Positions 16,367 through 26,843 of a stretch of 64,000 nucleotides of DNA are shown here, in pieces. The stretch is from the NCBI RefSeq assembly GCF_002742335.1, contig NZ_MDGR01000007.1, positions 1,864,501 through 1,928,500 of the forward strand, given 5' to 3'. The stretch's first letter is position 1; each line of letters opens with the position of its first letter. The position numbers and the translations under genes were made by a program. The notes beneath the pieces are model-generated. The model made no database searches and was not told where the DNA came from. It saw only the letters and a program-made list of their open reading frames with translations. The DNA is from Reichenbachiella sp. 5M10 (GTDB lineage: Bacteria > Bacteroidota > Bacteroidia > Cytophagales > Cyclobacteriaceae).

Positions 16367-18727
16367 CTATTTCCCTCGTTTGAATAGCTTTTTGATCTTT
16401 TTGAATACGCCTTTTTCCTCTTCGGATTCTTCACTTTCACTTTCCTCACTTTCACTTGCTTCGCTTTCTTCGAATGACTTTTCTTTGGGTTTTTCATCTG
16501 ACCTAAACAAGCCTTGGAAGAAATTCTCTTCCTTGATACCTGGGCAGTCCAAGTCACTTTGTACCTCGATGCTGGCCGAATCAAACCTAGCCTGTGTCAG
16601 TCCGCGGTAGTTGGCATTTCCGTTGAGCTGTTGATAAAAGAGCGCAAAGATCGGCAGTGCCGAATTGGCTCCCTGCCCATAGCGTGTGTCCTTGAAGTGT
16701 ATGCTATGGTTGTCTGCCCCTACCCATGTCACCGTGAGCAGATCAGGAGCCATGCCTACAAACCAGCCGTCACGGTTGGACTGGGTGGTCCCGGTCTTAC
16801 CGGCTAGGTCATTGGTCAGGCCATACTTCCAACGCAAGCGACTGCCTGTCCCACCAGGCAGGGTCACCGCCCGCAACAGCTGCTGCATGACTTCATACGT
16901 ATAGTCGCTGATGACACGCTCTCTGCGAGCTGACGCTTCGTGGACGTAGATTTCTTCACCGTCAGCATCTACGATCGATTCGATCATGTAGGGCTCGCTT
17001 GGGTAACCGTCGTTCAAAAAAATGGTGTACGCCTCAGCCAGTTCGATGAGGCTTAGTTCTGCAGTACCTAGTGCCAGTGAGGGTAGTTTTTCCAGTTTGC
17101 TCTGGATGCCCGCACGTTGGGCAAGGTCTACGACACGGTTGACCCCTGCTTTTTCCATGACTTTGACTGCTACCGTATTGATGGATTTGGTCAGTGCCGC
17201 TTGCATGGACAGGTATTTGTCCTCATACTCGCTTTCTCCGTTGCTAGGTGTCCAATTGTCAAAATTGGTGTAGGTGATACGCTTGCCTGAGATGTAATCG
17301 CAAGGCTCTACCCCACTCTCCAGTGCGGCAGCATAGACGAAGGGTTTGAACGTAGAACCTACTTGTCGCTTGCTCAAGTTGACGTGATCGTACTTGAAGT
17401 AGTCGTAGTTGATGCCGCCGATCCATGTCTTGATGGCTCCTGTGTGTGGATCCAGGGACAAGAAACCGGTGTTCAGCAATTGAATGTAGTGCAACAGGCT
17501 GTCTCGTGTACTGGCTTTCACCAGATGCTCAGGATCCCCCCAATCAAACCAGGTCATGTTCTTTTTGGCGGTCAGCGAATCCATGGCTTGTTCGTGTGTC
17601 AACCTCTGGGCTGTAAGGGCTTGGTAGGCACTGCTTTGGACGATGAGCTCACGGACGAAAGCTTGGTCTTGAATCCAAGGCGCTTGTTTGCCCCAGTTGT
17701 TTTCAAAACTCTTTTGGATCGAAGGCATGTGCTTCTGGACCGCCTTTTCGGCCATGCGCTGCATGGGCAAATCAAGTGTTGTATGGATTTTGAGACCATC
17801 TGTATAGAGGTTGTAAGGAGTCCCGTCTTTCTTTTTGTACTTCGAGAGCAGTGCTTTGGCGCGTAGACGCACCTGCTCTATGAAGTAAGGAGCTGGGGCC
17901 TCTGCCGTGTATCGCTTGTCGTAATCCAAGGGAGTGATTTTCTCCTTGAGCGCATCATAGTCCTGAGCAGACAAGTAGTCGTATTTGACCATTTGTGAGA
18001 GTACGACGTTGCGCCGATGGTGGCTCTTCTCTGGGTTGAGCCTAGGGTTATAGGTACTGTTGGCTTTGAGGGATCCGACCAGGGTAGCGGCTTCACCTAA
18101 AGTCAACGCACTGACAGGTTTGTTGTAGAATTTTTGGGAAGCACTCTCTATGCCGTAGACATTGTCAGGAAAGGAAACGGTATTGAAATAGAGTGTAATG
18201 ATTTCTTCCTTAGAATATACCTTTTCGATGCGTCTAGCAGTGAACCCCTCTTTAATTTTGGCAATAGCAAGTCCCAGTTTGCTTGGGTCCTCTCGTGGGT
18301 AGAGGTTTTTGATGAGTTGTTGGGATATCGTACTGCCACCTCCAGCAGATCGATCACCTAGGATCAAGGTTTTGATGAGTACACGCATCAAACTCATGTA
18401 ATCTATCCCTCCGTGCTCATAAAATCTGTAATCTTCCGTGGCGACCAACGCATCGACCAAATGCTGAGGCAAATCGTCGTATTGTATGGAGGTACGATCA
18501 AAGAGGTAGTACTTGCCAACGACCCGTTGGTTGGTATCATAGACGATGGTCGATTGACTATTGGAGATATCCTGCAACGCTTGGCGCGTAGGCAAAGCTC
18601 CCCATACGCCGAGGTATATGCTGCCGACAAATGCAGCGACCAATAGCACGCCAAGGACAGCTAGCTTTACAAGCAGTTGAAAAAGTCTGGTTTTATGTGC
18701 TGGTTTTTTCTTTTTCTTGGTGACCAT
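16367..18727 (-). CDS. mrcA: Class A penicillin-binding protein (PBP1A-type)
   Basis: Bifunctional peptidoglycan synthase, 786 aa, anchored by one N-terminal TM (about 15-38) after a Lys-rich start. The GT51 transglycosylase has Glu98 in TEDYRFYEHGG and GGSTISQQL. The transpeptidase has Ser458 in the STFK tetrad, an SIN motif and KTGTT. The C-terminus is unusual: a Ser/Glu repeat tail (about 750-773) and then a basic amphipathic end (VFKKIKKLFKRGK). It lies downstream of the accessory cluster's first gene on the same strand, about 158 bases away, and follows a strong terminator at 18741-18776. Confidence 0.93.
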   Translation of the reverse strand: MVTKKKKKPAHKTRLFQLLVKLAVLGVLLVAAFVGSIYLGVWGALPTRQALQDISNSQSTIVYDTNQRVVGKYYLFDRTSIQYDDLPQHLVDALVATEDYRFYEHGGIDYMSLMRVLIKTLILGDRSAGGGSTISQQLIKNLYPREDPSKLGLAIAKIKEGFTARRIEKVYSKEEIITLYFNTVSFPDNVYGIESASQKFYNKPVSALTLGEAATLVGSLKANSTYNPRLNPEKSHHRRNVVLSQMVKYDYLSAQDYDALKEKITPLDYDKRYTAEAPAPYFIEQVRLRAKALLSKYKKKDGTPYNLYTDGLKIHTTLDLPMQRMAEKAVQKHMPSIQKSFENNWGKQAPWIQDQAFVRELIVQSSAYQALTAQRLTHEQAMDSLTAKKNMTWFDWGDPEHLVKASTRDSLLHYIQLLNTGFLSLDPHTGAIKTWIGGINYDYFKYDHVNLSKRQVGSTFKPFVYAAALESGVEPCDYISGKRITYTNFDNWTPSNGESEYEDKYLSMQAALTKSINTVAVKVMEKAGVNRVVDLAQRAGIQSKLEKLPSLALGTAELSLIELAEAYTIFLNDGYPSEPYMIESIVDADGEEIYVHEASARRERVISDYTYEVMQQLLRAVTLPGGTGSRLRWKYGLTNDLAGKTGTTQSNRDGWFVGMAPDLLTVTWVGADNHSIHFKDTRYGQGANSALPIFALFYQQLNGNANYRGLTQARFDSASIEVQSDLDCPGIKEENFFQGLFRSDEKPKEKSFEESEASESEESESEESEEEKGVFKKIKKLFKRGK

Positions 18728-18740
18728 AGCGTGGGAAATA

Positions 18741-18776
18741 AAAAACCCTGACGGTCCTAAGAATCGCCAGGGTTTT
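18741..18776 (-). terminator. Intrinsic terminator after the TPR gene
   Basis: On the minus strand, AAAACCCTGGCG pairs with a CGTCAGGGTTTT arm around a short loop, then TTTATT. It lies between the TPR gene stop and the PBP start, so the gyrA-TPR unit ends here. Confidence 0.75.
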
Positions 18777-18793
18777 CTTTCAGTTGTCTTTGC

Positions 18794-19990
18794 TTATTGT
18801 CCTGCTTCCAAAGCGTCTACTCTATCGAGTATTTCGACTGCTTTGTCATTCATTTTCAATTGCGTGTACATTTGTTGCAAAGCTTTCAAACCGTCAATGT
18901 CGTCAGGTTTGATGCTGATCGCTTTTTCCATGTAAGGCAAGCCTTGCTTCAAGATCGCATCTGCTTTCTTTGTTTTCGCTTCGCCATATTTTTGGTAGCT
19001 TTTGTAGTCCATGTCTCTTACTTCGTCATAGTACTCTTTCGCAAGGTTGACGTAGATCACACCTGCGTTGAAGTTGGCGATGTAGTTGTCTGGCTCTATG
19101 GCGATTGCTTGTATGTAGCTGTCTTTTGCTTTGTCAAAGCTTTCTCTTGCTTCGTCATTTTTGTCTTCACTCATCAATGCTGACCCTAAGTTGTCGTACA
19201 ACACACCAAGGTTCAAATAGAGGTTGACATTGTTTGGATCTGCTTCGATGCTTTTCTTCAATTGGCTCTCTGCTTCGTCCAATTTGTCCATGGCCAGCAA
19301 CAAGCTGATTTCCTCTTGTCCGAATCTGCTGTCATTTGGAAACTTGGCTTTAGCAGCTCTTGTTACTTCCAATGCTTTCTCCGAATTGTCCTTTTGTCTC
19401 TCATAGTAGATGACAGATGAGTAGATGTCCTCGTTGGCAATGTCCATGTCAATCATCTGGTAGTAGAATTCCAAGGTCTTGTCCACGTTGCCCGCTTGCT
19501 GAGCGGCTACACCTGCATAGAACAATGATGTAGAATCTTTTTCTTTGACCATCAAGGCTTTCTCAAACTGAGCCAAAGCCATTTCGTAATCCTCTTCGCC
19601 GTATGCAGTCCCACCTGCATTGAGGTAAGCTCCCCACATTTGGTCTAGATTAGTTGTAGAGATCAAATAGTACGAGCTATTTTCTTTCTCCATGGTCAAT
19701 ACTTTATTGTATGCAATGACGGCTTTTTCCAAGGCATCTGGATCGATGGCTTTGGTAGACTCATCTTCGCTGGTAGCGATGGCTTGGTAGATCTTCCCAC
19801 GGCTAAACCAAGTTCTTGATTTAGAAGCGTTTTTCTCAATAGTAATAGCCACGTCAATTTCTGCCTTGGCAGAAACTAACTCATTCTTTGCTAAGTATGA
19901 ATCAGCCTTTGATACGGATCCTTTCTGTGCGAAAGAAGCAGCACTCATCATGATAGCAATTACAAATACGAGTATTCTTTTTGTGTTCAT
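18794..19990 (-). CDS. Exported TPR-repeat protein
   Basis: 398 aa with a signal peptide (cleavage after ASFAQ) followed almost entirely by tetratricopeptide repeats. Clear units include FSRGKIYQAIA, ALAQFEKALMVKEKDSTSLFYAGV, AESQLKKSIEADPNNVNLYLNLGVLYD and DSYIQAIAIEPDNYIANFNAGVIY. It is a periplasmic protein-interaction scaffold common in Bacteroidota. It follows gyrA by 41 bases on the same strand and is probably co-transcribed with it; a terminator follows. Partner unknown. Confidence 0.85.
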   Translation of the reverse strand: MNTKRILVFVIAIMMSAASFAQKGSVSKADSYLAKNELVSAKAEIDVAITIEKNASKSRTWFSRGKIYQAIATSEDESTKAIDPDALEKAVIAYNKVLTMEKENSSYYLISTTNLDQMWGAYLNAGGTAYGEEDYEMALAQFEKALMVKEKDSTSLFYAGVAAQQAGNVDKTLEFYYQMIDMDIANEDIYSSVIYYERQKDNSEKALEVTRAAKAKFPNDSRFGQEEISLLLAMDKLDEAESQLKKSIEADPNNVNLYLNLGVLYDNLGSALMSEDKNDEARESFDKAKDSYIQAIAIEPDNYIANFNAGVIYVNLAKEYYDEVRDMDYKSYQKYGEAKTKKADAILKQGLPYMEKAISIKPDDIDGLKALQQMYTQLKMNDKAVEILDRVDALEAGQ

Positions 19991-20031
19991 AATTCTAATA
20001 GTTTGCTTAATTGGGATGTATAACCCTGTTT

Positions 20032-22605
20032 TTATTCTTTATTATCTGTTTCGTTATCAGTACCATCTCCTTCTGTAGGAGTCTCGGACGAGGCATTCTC
20101 GTCGGTAGCTACACCATCGACCAACTCCTCTTCTTCATTCTCAATTCTTTCGATTTTTTCTACAGAAGAGATTTCATCACTATCACCAAGTTTGATCAAT
20201 CGAACTCCCTGAGTAGCTCTACCCATGACACGCAGCGTATCCACGGCCATACGGATGGTGATTCCCGATTTGTTGATGATCATCAAGTCATCGGTATCGA
20301 CGACCTCCTTGATAGCAACTAGCGAGCCAGTTTTGTCAGTGACATTCATGGCTTTGACTCCCTTGCCCCCACGTTTGGTGATACGGTAGGCTTCTATCTC
20401 TGATCGTTTGCCATAGCCTTTTTCAGAGACGACGAGTAGGTTGGCATCTTCTCTAGCGATACAGACCATGCCGATGACATAGTCCCCTTCTCCTTCAAGT
20501 GCTACACCTCTCACTCCAGATGCTGTACGTCCCATCGATCGAACATCCGACTCATGGAAGCGTATCGCTCGGCCTGATTTTTTGGCGATGACGATGTGAT
20601 TGTCTCCGTTGGTCAGGCTGACATTGAGCAGCTTGTCTCCCTCATGAATGGTGATCGCATTGATTCCATTTTGTCGGGGTCTTGAGTAAGCTTCCAGTGC
20701 GGTTTTCTTGATCGTACCATTTTTGGTACACATGACGATGAAGTTGTTGTTGATGTAATCTTCATCACTCAAAGTCTTGACATTGATCACCGATCGTACG
20801 CGATCCTCTGCCTCGATGTTGATCAAGTTTTGGATGGCACGGCCCTTGGTTGCTTTACCTCCTTCAGGGATTTCCCAGACTTTCTTCCAAAAGACTTTGC
20901 CAAATTCAGTAAAGATCAGCAAGTAGTTGTGGTTGGTCGCGACAAACAGGTGCTCTGTAAAATCATCTGTCTTGGTCGCGGCGCCTTTGGAACCTACGCC
21001 TCCCCTACCTTGTGTTTTGTATTCGGTGAGTGCTGTACGTTTGATGTATCCTTCGTGTGAGATAGTGATCACCATCTCCTCGTCAGGGATCATATCCTCG
21101 GCGGTGAAGTCATCGGCAGCATGCTCTATATCCGAACGTCTCTCATCACCGTACTTGTCCTTGATTTCCAACAATTCGGTTTTGATGATGTCCATTCTCA
21201 TCTCTTCGCTCGCCAAAATGGCTTTCAAGTGATCGATGAGTTCTTTGATTTCAGCATATTCTTTTTGGATCTTGTCTCTTTCTAGACCGGTCAGACGCTG
21301 CAATCTCATCTCTAGGATGGCCTTGGCTTGGATTTCGGACAAACCAAATTTCTCCATCAAGCCTGTTTTGGCTATTTCAGGATCTCTAGAGCTTCGAATC
21401 AGGGCGATCACCTCATCCAAGTTGTCTAGTGCAATCAAATAGCCTTCTAGGATATGGGCTCGCTTTTCTGCTTCCTCTAGTTCGTACTCAGTACGTCTCA
21501 CGACTACTTCGTGTCGGTGGTCTACAAAGTGTTGTATGAGCTCTTTGAGGTTGAGCGTATGAGGTCGTCCGTTGACCAACGCCACGTTGTTGATACCAAA
21601 CGAGGATTGTAGCTGCGTATACTTGTAGAGGTTGTTGAGTACGATATTAGGAATGGCATCCTTTTTCAAATCGTACACGATACGCATCCCGTCTCTATCC
21701 GACTCGTCACGCAGGTCACTGATTCCCTCCAGTTTCTTTTCGTTGATCAATGCGGCCGTTTTCTCAATCATGCTCGCCTTGTTGACCTGGTATGGGATTT
21801 CAGAGACGATGATTTGCTCCTTGCCCGTTTTGGTCACTTCGAAAGTAGCTCTCGCTCTCAATACCACGCGACCTCTGCCTGTCTCATAGCCAGACCGGAC
21901 TCCTTGATAGCCGTATATGGTTGCTCCCGTTGGGAAGTCAGGGGCAGTGATATGCTGCATGAGCTCCGGGATCTCAATATCTTTGTTGTCTATATATGCG
22001 ACGATACCGTTGACTACCTCAGTCAAGTTGTGAGGTGCCATGTTGGTCGCCATCCCTACTGCGATACCGGACGTACCGTTGACGAGCAAGTTTGGAAACT
22101 TTGCAGGCAACACTGACGGCTCAGACAAGGAGTCGTCAAAGTTGGGCTGGAAGTCTACTGTTTTTTTGTTGATGTCGGTGAGGAGCTCCTCGGCCATGCG
22201 CTTGAGACGTGCCTCTGTGTAACGCATCGCTGCGGGAGAGTCACCGTCTACAGACCCGAAGTTTCCTTGACCATCCACAAGTGGATATCTCAAAGACCAC
22301 TCTTGGGCCATACGTACCATGGTGTCGTATACTGACGAATCACCATGCGGGTGGTACTTACCAAGTACTTCCCCGACGATTCTTGCTGACTTTTTGTATG
22401 CTCTATTGTGCAAAACGCCCAGATCAAGCATCCCATAAAGCACTCTACGGTGCACAGGTTTCAAGCCATCTCTGACATCTGGTAATGCTCTGGATATGAT
22501 GACGGACATCGAATAATCGATGTATGCGCCACGCATCTCATCCTCTATATTGATAGGAATAATATTCTGATCACCTAGCGGTAAATCTTCGTTATCTTCT
22601 GCCAT
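20032..22605 (-). CDS. gyrA: DNA gyrase subunit A
   Basis: 857 aa, the breakage-reunion subunit of gyrase, which with GyrB introduces negative supercoils. The catalytic Tyr129 is in [10 protein letters not shown]. The quinolone-resistance region reads [10 protein letters not shown], with Ser90 and Asp94 at the positions of E. coli Ser83 and Asp87, the sensitive state. The C-terminal beta-pinwheel includes the GyrA box variant QGRGGVG. An acidic tail rich in Glu, Asp, Asn and Thr ends the protein, as in many Bacteroidota. Probably co-transcribed with the TPR gene. Confidence 0.97.
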   Translation of the reverse strand: MAEDNEDLPLGDQNIIPINIEDEMRGAYIDYSMSVIISRALPDVRDGLKPVHRRVLYGMLDLGVLHNRAYKKSARIVGEVLGKYHPHGDSSVYDTMVRMAQEWSLRYPLVDGQGNFGSVDGDSPAAMRYTEARLKRMAEELLTDINKKTVDFQPNFDDSLSEPSVLPAKFPNLLVNGTSGIAVGMATNMAPHNLTEVVNGIVAYIDNKDIEIPELMQHITAPDFPTGATIYGYQGVRSGYETGRGRVVLRARATFEVTKTGKEQIIVSEIPYQVNKASMIEKTAALINEKKLEGISDLRDESDRDGMRIVYDLKKDAIPNIVLNNLYKYTQLQSSFGINNVALVNGRPHTLNLKELIQHFVDHRHEVVVRRTEYELEEAEKRAHILEGYLIALDNLDEVIALIRSSRDPEIAKTGLMEKFGLSEIQAKAILEMRLQRLTGLERDKIQKEYAEIKELIDHLKAILASEEMRMDIIKTELLEIKDKYGDERRSDIEHAADDFTAEDMIPDEEMVITISHEGYIKRTALTEYKTQGRGGVGSKGAATKTDDFTEHLFVATNHNYLLIFTEFGKVFWKKVWEIPEGGKATKGRAIQNLINIEAEDRVRSVINVKTLSDEDYINNNFIVMCTKNGTIKKTALEAYSRPRQNGINAITIHEGDKLLNVSLTNGDNHIVIAKKSGRAIRFHESDVRSMGRTASGVRGVALEGEGDYVIGMVCIAREDANLLVVSEKGYGKRSEIEAYRITKRGGKGVKAMNVTDKTGSLVAIKEVVDTDDLMIINKSGITIRMAVDTLRVMGRATQGVRLIKLGDSDEISSVEKIERIENEEEELVDGVATDENASSETPTEGDGTDNETDNKE

Positions 22606-22752
22606 AAATTCTTAATTGAACACGCATTTTCAAGCCTGCAATTTAACAAAAACAGGGCTTAAAATACAAGATTTATGAATAAAGAACAGAGGGGTTTGGA
22701 ACTAAAAATATTGATAGAAAAAACATGTTGTAAATTACTGATTTGCAGCGTA

Positions 22753-23829
22753 TTAATACGGATTCATTTTCCGTCTGTTTTTAAATTTATACCGTTCGAG
22801 TTTGCGATGGTTCTGTCCAACCTTTGGGTTTTGTACTTTCCATATCGGTTGACCCCTCACTTCGATGTATCTCCCCGTCTGTGGATCGACGATCACATGC
22901 TTGAGTTGAACATGGTCACTCTTCATGGGGGATCGTGGGATTTCGGGTATGGTGATACTCACCCCAAAGTTGAGATTGAAAGATGGGTTAGCGTTTTTGA
23001 TCCCTCCTGTACTGCCGGGGATTGACATGTTGAAGGATCTGAAGTCATAAGAGGGCTTGACAATGATGCGGAAATACTCCGACAGGTTTTTCTCAACGGA
23101 CAGACCTAGATTAAAGTACATTCCTTGGTCGATGTATGCCTTGTTGAACTTACTCCCCAGGTTCGTTTTTCCAAATTCCAGTTCGCCCGCAAAAGAATAA
23201 TCCCAAAAGTCCAGGAATTTGTACCCGACCATACCGTAGTATTTGAACTGAAACACCGAACTAAAGTCTGGCTCGTAGTTTCGAATTCCTAGGCCATCGA
23301 CTGTTGGTTTGAGGGAGTTGACCTTGTGATAGAGCAAAGAGATACCCACCCCCACTCTTAAATTCTGATAGTTGTATCGTATACGAAGGTTGAGTGGTAT
23401 AGCCCAGCTTGTGCGCTTGAATCCCAAATCGAGAGAGTCGCCGTTGTAGGCGAATGTATTTAGGACTAAGTTGGGATTGAGTACGGGATCATCCAAGCTC
23501 GGATAAGGCACGTCGTACGGGTTCTCCAGCAAGATCGGTTCCTCTAGCTGTGGATTGTTGAGCCAGTTGGAATAAGCCGGATAATCAAGTCCTAAAGGCT
23601 GATCATCATCTACAGCGATGAGCTGCTGTGTAGGTGACTGTATCAAGTAGAAACCACTCAAGTCATGCTTGTAACTGACGGCATTGTAACCAGTACTCAC
23701 GGTGAAAGAAAATTTATTAAGTATCGCTCGAACGGGCGAACGGTAAATGTCTTCTTCCGAATATTCATATTCTTGTGCTTGCACACCCCAAGTCCCCAGT
23801 AGGAGCAATATGACGAATAGCTTCTTCAA
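22753..23829 (-). CDS. Outer-membrane beta-barrel protein
   Basis: 358 aa with a signal peptide (cleavage after GVQAQ). Alternating amphipathic strands run from about residue 35 to 300 (FTVSTGYNAVSY, PLNLRIRYNYQNLRVGVGISLLYH, FQFKYYGMVGYKF, FRIIVKPSYDFRSF). A basic C-terminal tail (about 300-358) is unlike a terminal barrel strand and probably lies in the periplasm. The start overlaps the stop of the FKBP lipoprotein by 4 bases, so folding factor and membrane protein are made together. Substrate unknown. Confidence 0.75.
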   Translation of the reverse strand: MKKLFVILLLLGTWGVQAQEYEYSEEDIYRSPVRAILNKFSFTVSTGYNAVSYKHDLSGFYLIQSPTQQLIAVDDDQPLGLDYPAYSNWLNNPQLEEPILLENPYDVPYPSLDDPVLNPNLVLNTFAYNGDSLDLGFKRTSWAIPLNLRIRYNYQNLRVGVGISLLYHKVNSLKPTVDGLGIRNYEPDFSSVFQFKYYGMVGYKFLDFWDYSFAGELEFGKTNLGSKFNKAYIDQGMYFNLGLSVEKNLSEYFRIIVKPSYDFRSFNMSIPGSTGGIKNANPSFNLNFGVSITIPEIPRSPMKSDHVQLKHVIVDPQTGRYIEVRGQPIWKVQNPKVGQNHRKLERYKFKNRRKMNPY

Positions 23830-24845
23830 TTGGTAGCGTTTTGAGGTTGTAACAGCTCGAGATCAAACACCAAGACTTGGTAAGGAGAAACCTTGCTCGC
23901 GTATTCGGGAATGACATCTTGTTCTACCAAGAAAGTCTTGCGGTTGCGCGGAATGACAAAAGCACTTTGACCATAGGCATTGCGAGAGGGCATGATGAGC
24001 AATGCGTGCTCTCCTCGCTCCATCTCTACCAGTCCAGCGTCCAATCCTGCGATCACTTCTCCTTCGTTAAAAGCGAACGTGAACACCTCGTTGGAAGCTG
24101 TACCATCCAATGGTGTACCGTTGGGGTAATTGGCCAATGAGTAGGCCAAATATTTGATATCTGTCTCTTCTCCCTGAGTCAATACACTGTCTGCAATGCC
24201 TCTTTGGGTCCGTTTATAATATACGCCAGAAGACAGCAAGACGACCGAGTCAACAGGAGAAGCTGCAGTGTCGTTGAGGTTGTTGAAGGTAATGAATTGC
24301 TCAATATCCAAGGTCTGTGCTGCAAGTACCTCGTCTTCGGACTGGATGTCGGAGAGTTCTACCTCCATCACGATGACCGAATTGGGAGGAATAATGGATG
24401 ACAAATCCTCCATGTCTCCATACGCTAGCTCCGAAGGAATGTAGAAGATGGCTGTCTCTCCTTCTTTGATCAAGTCCAAACATCTGTCCAATCCTATTGG
24501 GTAAACTGAATTGCTATAATGTTGTAGTTTGACGGGAGCATTGGTCCCATCATTGATCACTGCATCAAAGGGCTGTTCGTTGAGAGCATTGGCGATGTAA
24601 TAGATAGACAGGACATCACTGGTGCGAGGACCTTGACCACTCGGGTTGGCTGTAGTGATTTGATAATAGATGCCTGAGTCGTCACGTTCTGTCACATCGG
24701 TCAAGCCATTCTCTTCCAAATAGGTTTGGATGGCTACCTCGTCCAGATACGCCTGATCGGTGCTAGACTCTTCTTCGTCTCCCCCACACCCAAAGATGCA
24801 CAGGCCAACACTCAGTATATATGCGTAAACTTTTCTTTTATTCAA
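23826..24845 (-). CDS. Lipoprotein with two FKBP-type peptidyl-prolyl isomerase domains
   Basis: 339 aa. A signal peptide with lipobox-like CIFGCGG puts Cys20 as the lipidated residue. Two tandem FKBP-like domains follow: one at about 75-175 (DVLSIYYIANALNEQPFDA, IGLDRCLDLIKEGETAIFYIPSELAYGD) and one at about 210-335 (IAGLDAGLVEMERGEHALLIMPSRNAYG). Both retain the 'G(L)D-L-M/E-G' and 'P---AYG' core. Likely role: a periplasmic or outer-membrane prolyl isomerase/chaperone. The 4-base overlap with the following outer-membrane protein suggests that protein is a client. Confidence 0.85.
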   Translation of the reverse strand: MNKRKVYAYILSVGLCIFGCGGDEEESSTDQAYLDEVAIQTYLEENGLTDVTERDDSGIYYQITTANPSGQGPRTSDVLSIYYIANALNEQPFDAVINDGTNAPVKLQHYSNSVYPIGLDRCLDLIKEGETAIFYIPSELAYGDMEDLSSIIPPNSVIVMEVELSDIQSEDEVLAAQTLDIEQFITFNNLNDTAASPVDSVVLLSSGVYYKRTQRGIADSVLTQGEETDIKYLAYSLANYPNGTPLDGTASNEVFTFAFNEGEVIAGLDAGLVEMERGEHALLIMPSRNAYGQSAFVIPRNRKTFLVEQDVIPEYASKVSPYQVLVFDLELLQPQNATN

Positions 24846-24935
24846 ATCACCTAGATTAGAGCCACAAATTGATGCAATAACGCCGTAAAATGAAATTAAT
24901 TACTGGAAAAATATAGTTGTGTCTTGATGATCCAT

Positions 24936-25547
24936 TTATTCCACTTCGAATGTGGCACAAAAATAATGGAACAAAGGGATCTTGTGTAGCCCCAGTTTCT
25001 TGCCTATCTCCTGCAAACGGGCATGATCTACGGCGTTTGTATCTCTAGGGCTGATGATGCGTTCATCGTCTTCTAAAAAAAATGAGGATAAAAATCGGAT
25101 AAATATATAAGGAGCATGTAACACCTCACGACGGTATTGGGACAGCGTCACTTTGCTGTCTTGATCGTATGCTTGCTCTAGATGACCAATATCGAATGAG
25201 GCCTCCATGGCGAGGCGAATCACAGCAAGGAATTTCAGTTCCCAAAAGTCGTACTTTTTGATGAGAAATTTAAGTGCAAAAGATACTGGGTCTTTCTTCA
25301 AAAAACCACCGCCTTGAGAAAGCTTTCGCGCTTTGCGATTGAGAGACATCTCTTCCCACAAACTCACACTCCCATTGGCCAGAGCGATCCCCACGGTAGG
25401 TGTCATCATCACCAGAGAGAAAAAATCCAAGGTAGAAATTTCTAAATAAGGGGCTTCTTTTTTGACAAACTCCTCTCGGAGGGTCACGGTCGCTTGCTTG
25501 ACTTCTTCTATTTCAATCAGCGTTTCAATTTCGAATTCTGTAAACAT
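24936..25547 (-). CDS. Conserved-looking hypothetical protein, 203 aa
   Basis: Soluble, mainly helical, with no signal peptide and no TM long enough to be certain (the stretch LDFFSLVMMTPTVGIALANG is moderately hydrophobic). Features include a helix at the start rich in Glu/Ile and the segment GGGFLKKDPVSFALKFLIKKYDFWELKFLAVIRLAMEAS in the middle. No catalytic motif recognised. It is separated by about 90 bases from the FKBP gene downstream and stands alone. Coding is supported by length, Cytophagales-like codon use and placement. Function unknown. Confidence 0.65.
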   Translation of the reverse strand: MFTEFEIETLIEIEEVKQATVTLREEFVKKEAPYLEISTLDFFSLVMMTPTVGIALANGSVSLWEEMSLNRKARKLSQGGGFLKKDPVSFALKFLIKKYDFWELKFLAVIRLAMEASFDIGHLEQAYDQDSKVTLSQYRREVLHAPYIFIRFLSSFFLEDDERIISPRDTNAVDHARLQEIGKKLGLHKIPLFHYFCATFEVE

Positions 25548-25716
25548 GAACTAGTTTTTATTGTTGGATTGAAGTATGATTCACGTCTGCACGCATACGG
25601 CAGACTCTTTTGGTTCTTCCCCTGTCGGGTATTCCAAACATTACCTTCAATATATAAAAAAATAGCAGTTCAACAGACAAAGAAGCCCCATATCTATTTC
25701 ACTATCAAAAAGATAA

Positions 25717-26199
25717 TTATCCTTCTTGTGTTTCGGTGGCTGCTGCTTCTGTTTTGAGGGAGGTCACGATGGCCGCATAGTTTGCTGACAGTGTTTCATC
25801 TTCTTTGAGTGCCTTTTTGATTTTGTTGTATTGTCCAGCACCAAGATCATCTTTGATGGCAGCTGTGTAGGCAGTCTTGAACCCCACTTTGAGTGCTTCA
25901 ATCTTGGCTTGAATATCGTTGTAAGCCGTCATTTCTTCGTCAGTGACCTTGAGTGCTGCCAATTGGTCTACATCATCTCCTGCTTTTTTGATGGCGTTGA
26001 AGCGACGACCGCCATCCATGAGAGGATCATTTTTGACCATTTCGTTGGTCTTGTCCTTCAACTCTGCCTTCATGGAGTCAATGGCTACCATGACTTTGGC
26101 GTATTGGGTTAATTCTTCTGTTGTAATTTCTTCTTGTGCTTGCGCTACAAATACACTGGCAAACAAAACTGTAGCGACTAAAATGGTCTTAAAATTCAT
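25717..26199 (-). CDS. Small exported helical protein
   Basis: 160 aa with a clear signal peptide (cleavage after VAQAQ). The mature part is helical, rich in Lys, Glu, Ala and Asp, with no Cys and a Thr/Glu/Ala C-terminal tail (TEAAATETQEG). It resembles small periplasmic helical proteins of the DUF4168 kind, but I cannot assign it firmly. Single gene; the 287 bases between it and the ArsC-like gene hold only a short CCTCGGTCGAGG hairpin. Confidence 0.65.
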   Translation of the reverse strand: MNFKTILVATVLFASVFVAQAQEEITTEELTQYAKVMVAIDSMKAELKDKTNEMVKNDPLMDGGRRFNAIKKAGDDVDQLAALKVTDEEMTAYNDIQAKIEALKVGFKTAYTAAIKDDLGAGQYNKIKKALKEDETLSANYAAIVTSLKTEAAATETQEG

Positions 26200-26486
26200 A
26201 AATCAATGATTAAAATATATAATCTGGAACGATCTGTCCCAGGGTGAAAAATAATAGATTGCATCGGTCATGACACCTAGCCCGGAGCCTCGGTCGAGGA
26301 AATCTCGTCACCAGTCAAACGGTGCAAAGTAGCCAAGCGATCAACCTTAATTGATAATGTCCAAATCAGCTTTTCTGATTCAGGTAAACAGCGAAGCAAC
26401 ACTTTTTAGGTGGAATATTCAAGGAAAGACAAGATGGATAGTCGACATCCCTTAGATTCGTACTACAAAAGATTACAATCAGACAA

Positions 26487-26843
26487 ATGAGAAAAATATA
26501 TTACCTCTCGAGCTGCAGCACGTGCAGTCGTATCATCAAAGAATTGGGCTTGACCCCGGACAACATCATCATGCAAGACATCAAAACCGAAGCGATGACT
26601 GCTGCGCAGGTGGATGAGATGAAAGCGTTGACTGGAAGCTACGAAAGCTTGTTTAGTCGTCGATCGATGAAGTACAAAGCATGGGGGCTAGCAGATAAAG
26701 AACTAGGGGAAGACGATTACAAAAAGTACATCCTTGAGGAGTATACATTTTTGAAGCGCCCTGTACTCTTGATCGACGGTCAGATCTTCGTGGGCAACAG
26801 CAAGAAAGTCATCGAAGCTGCGGGTGTTGCGCTAAAATCCTAG
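26487..26843 (+). CDS. ArsC/Spx-family thioredoxin-fold protein
   Basis: 118 aa, matching the family length. CxxC motif at Cys10-Cys13 (SSCSTCSRI) at the start of the first helix, and a C-terminal FLKRPVLLIDGQIFVG containing the cis-Pro loop (KRPV). Family members are arsenate reductases, Spx regulators or YffB-like reductases. The C-x-x-C with a downstream single Arg-Pro favours a reductase, but substrate cannot be read from sequence. Its stop overlaps the convergent TonB receptor's stop by 4 bases. Confidence 0.85.
   Translation: MRKIYYLSSCSTCSRIIKELGLTPDNIIMQDIKTEAMTAAQVDEMKALTGSYESLFSRRSMKYKAWGLADKELGEDDYKKYILEEYTFLKRPVLLIDGQIFVGNSKKVIEAAGVALKS

Noticed and set aside
26200..26486. Possible tRNA or structured RNA gene
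   Set aside because: Only one short CCTCGG/CCGAGG-like hairpin; no cloverleaf, T-loop motif or conserved pattern.
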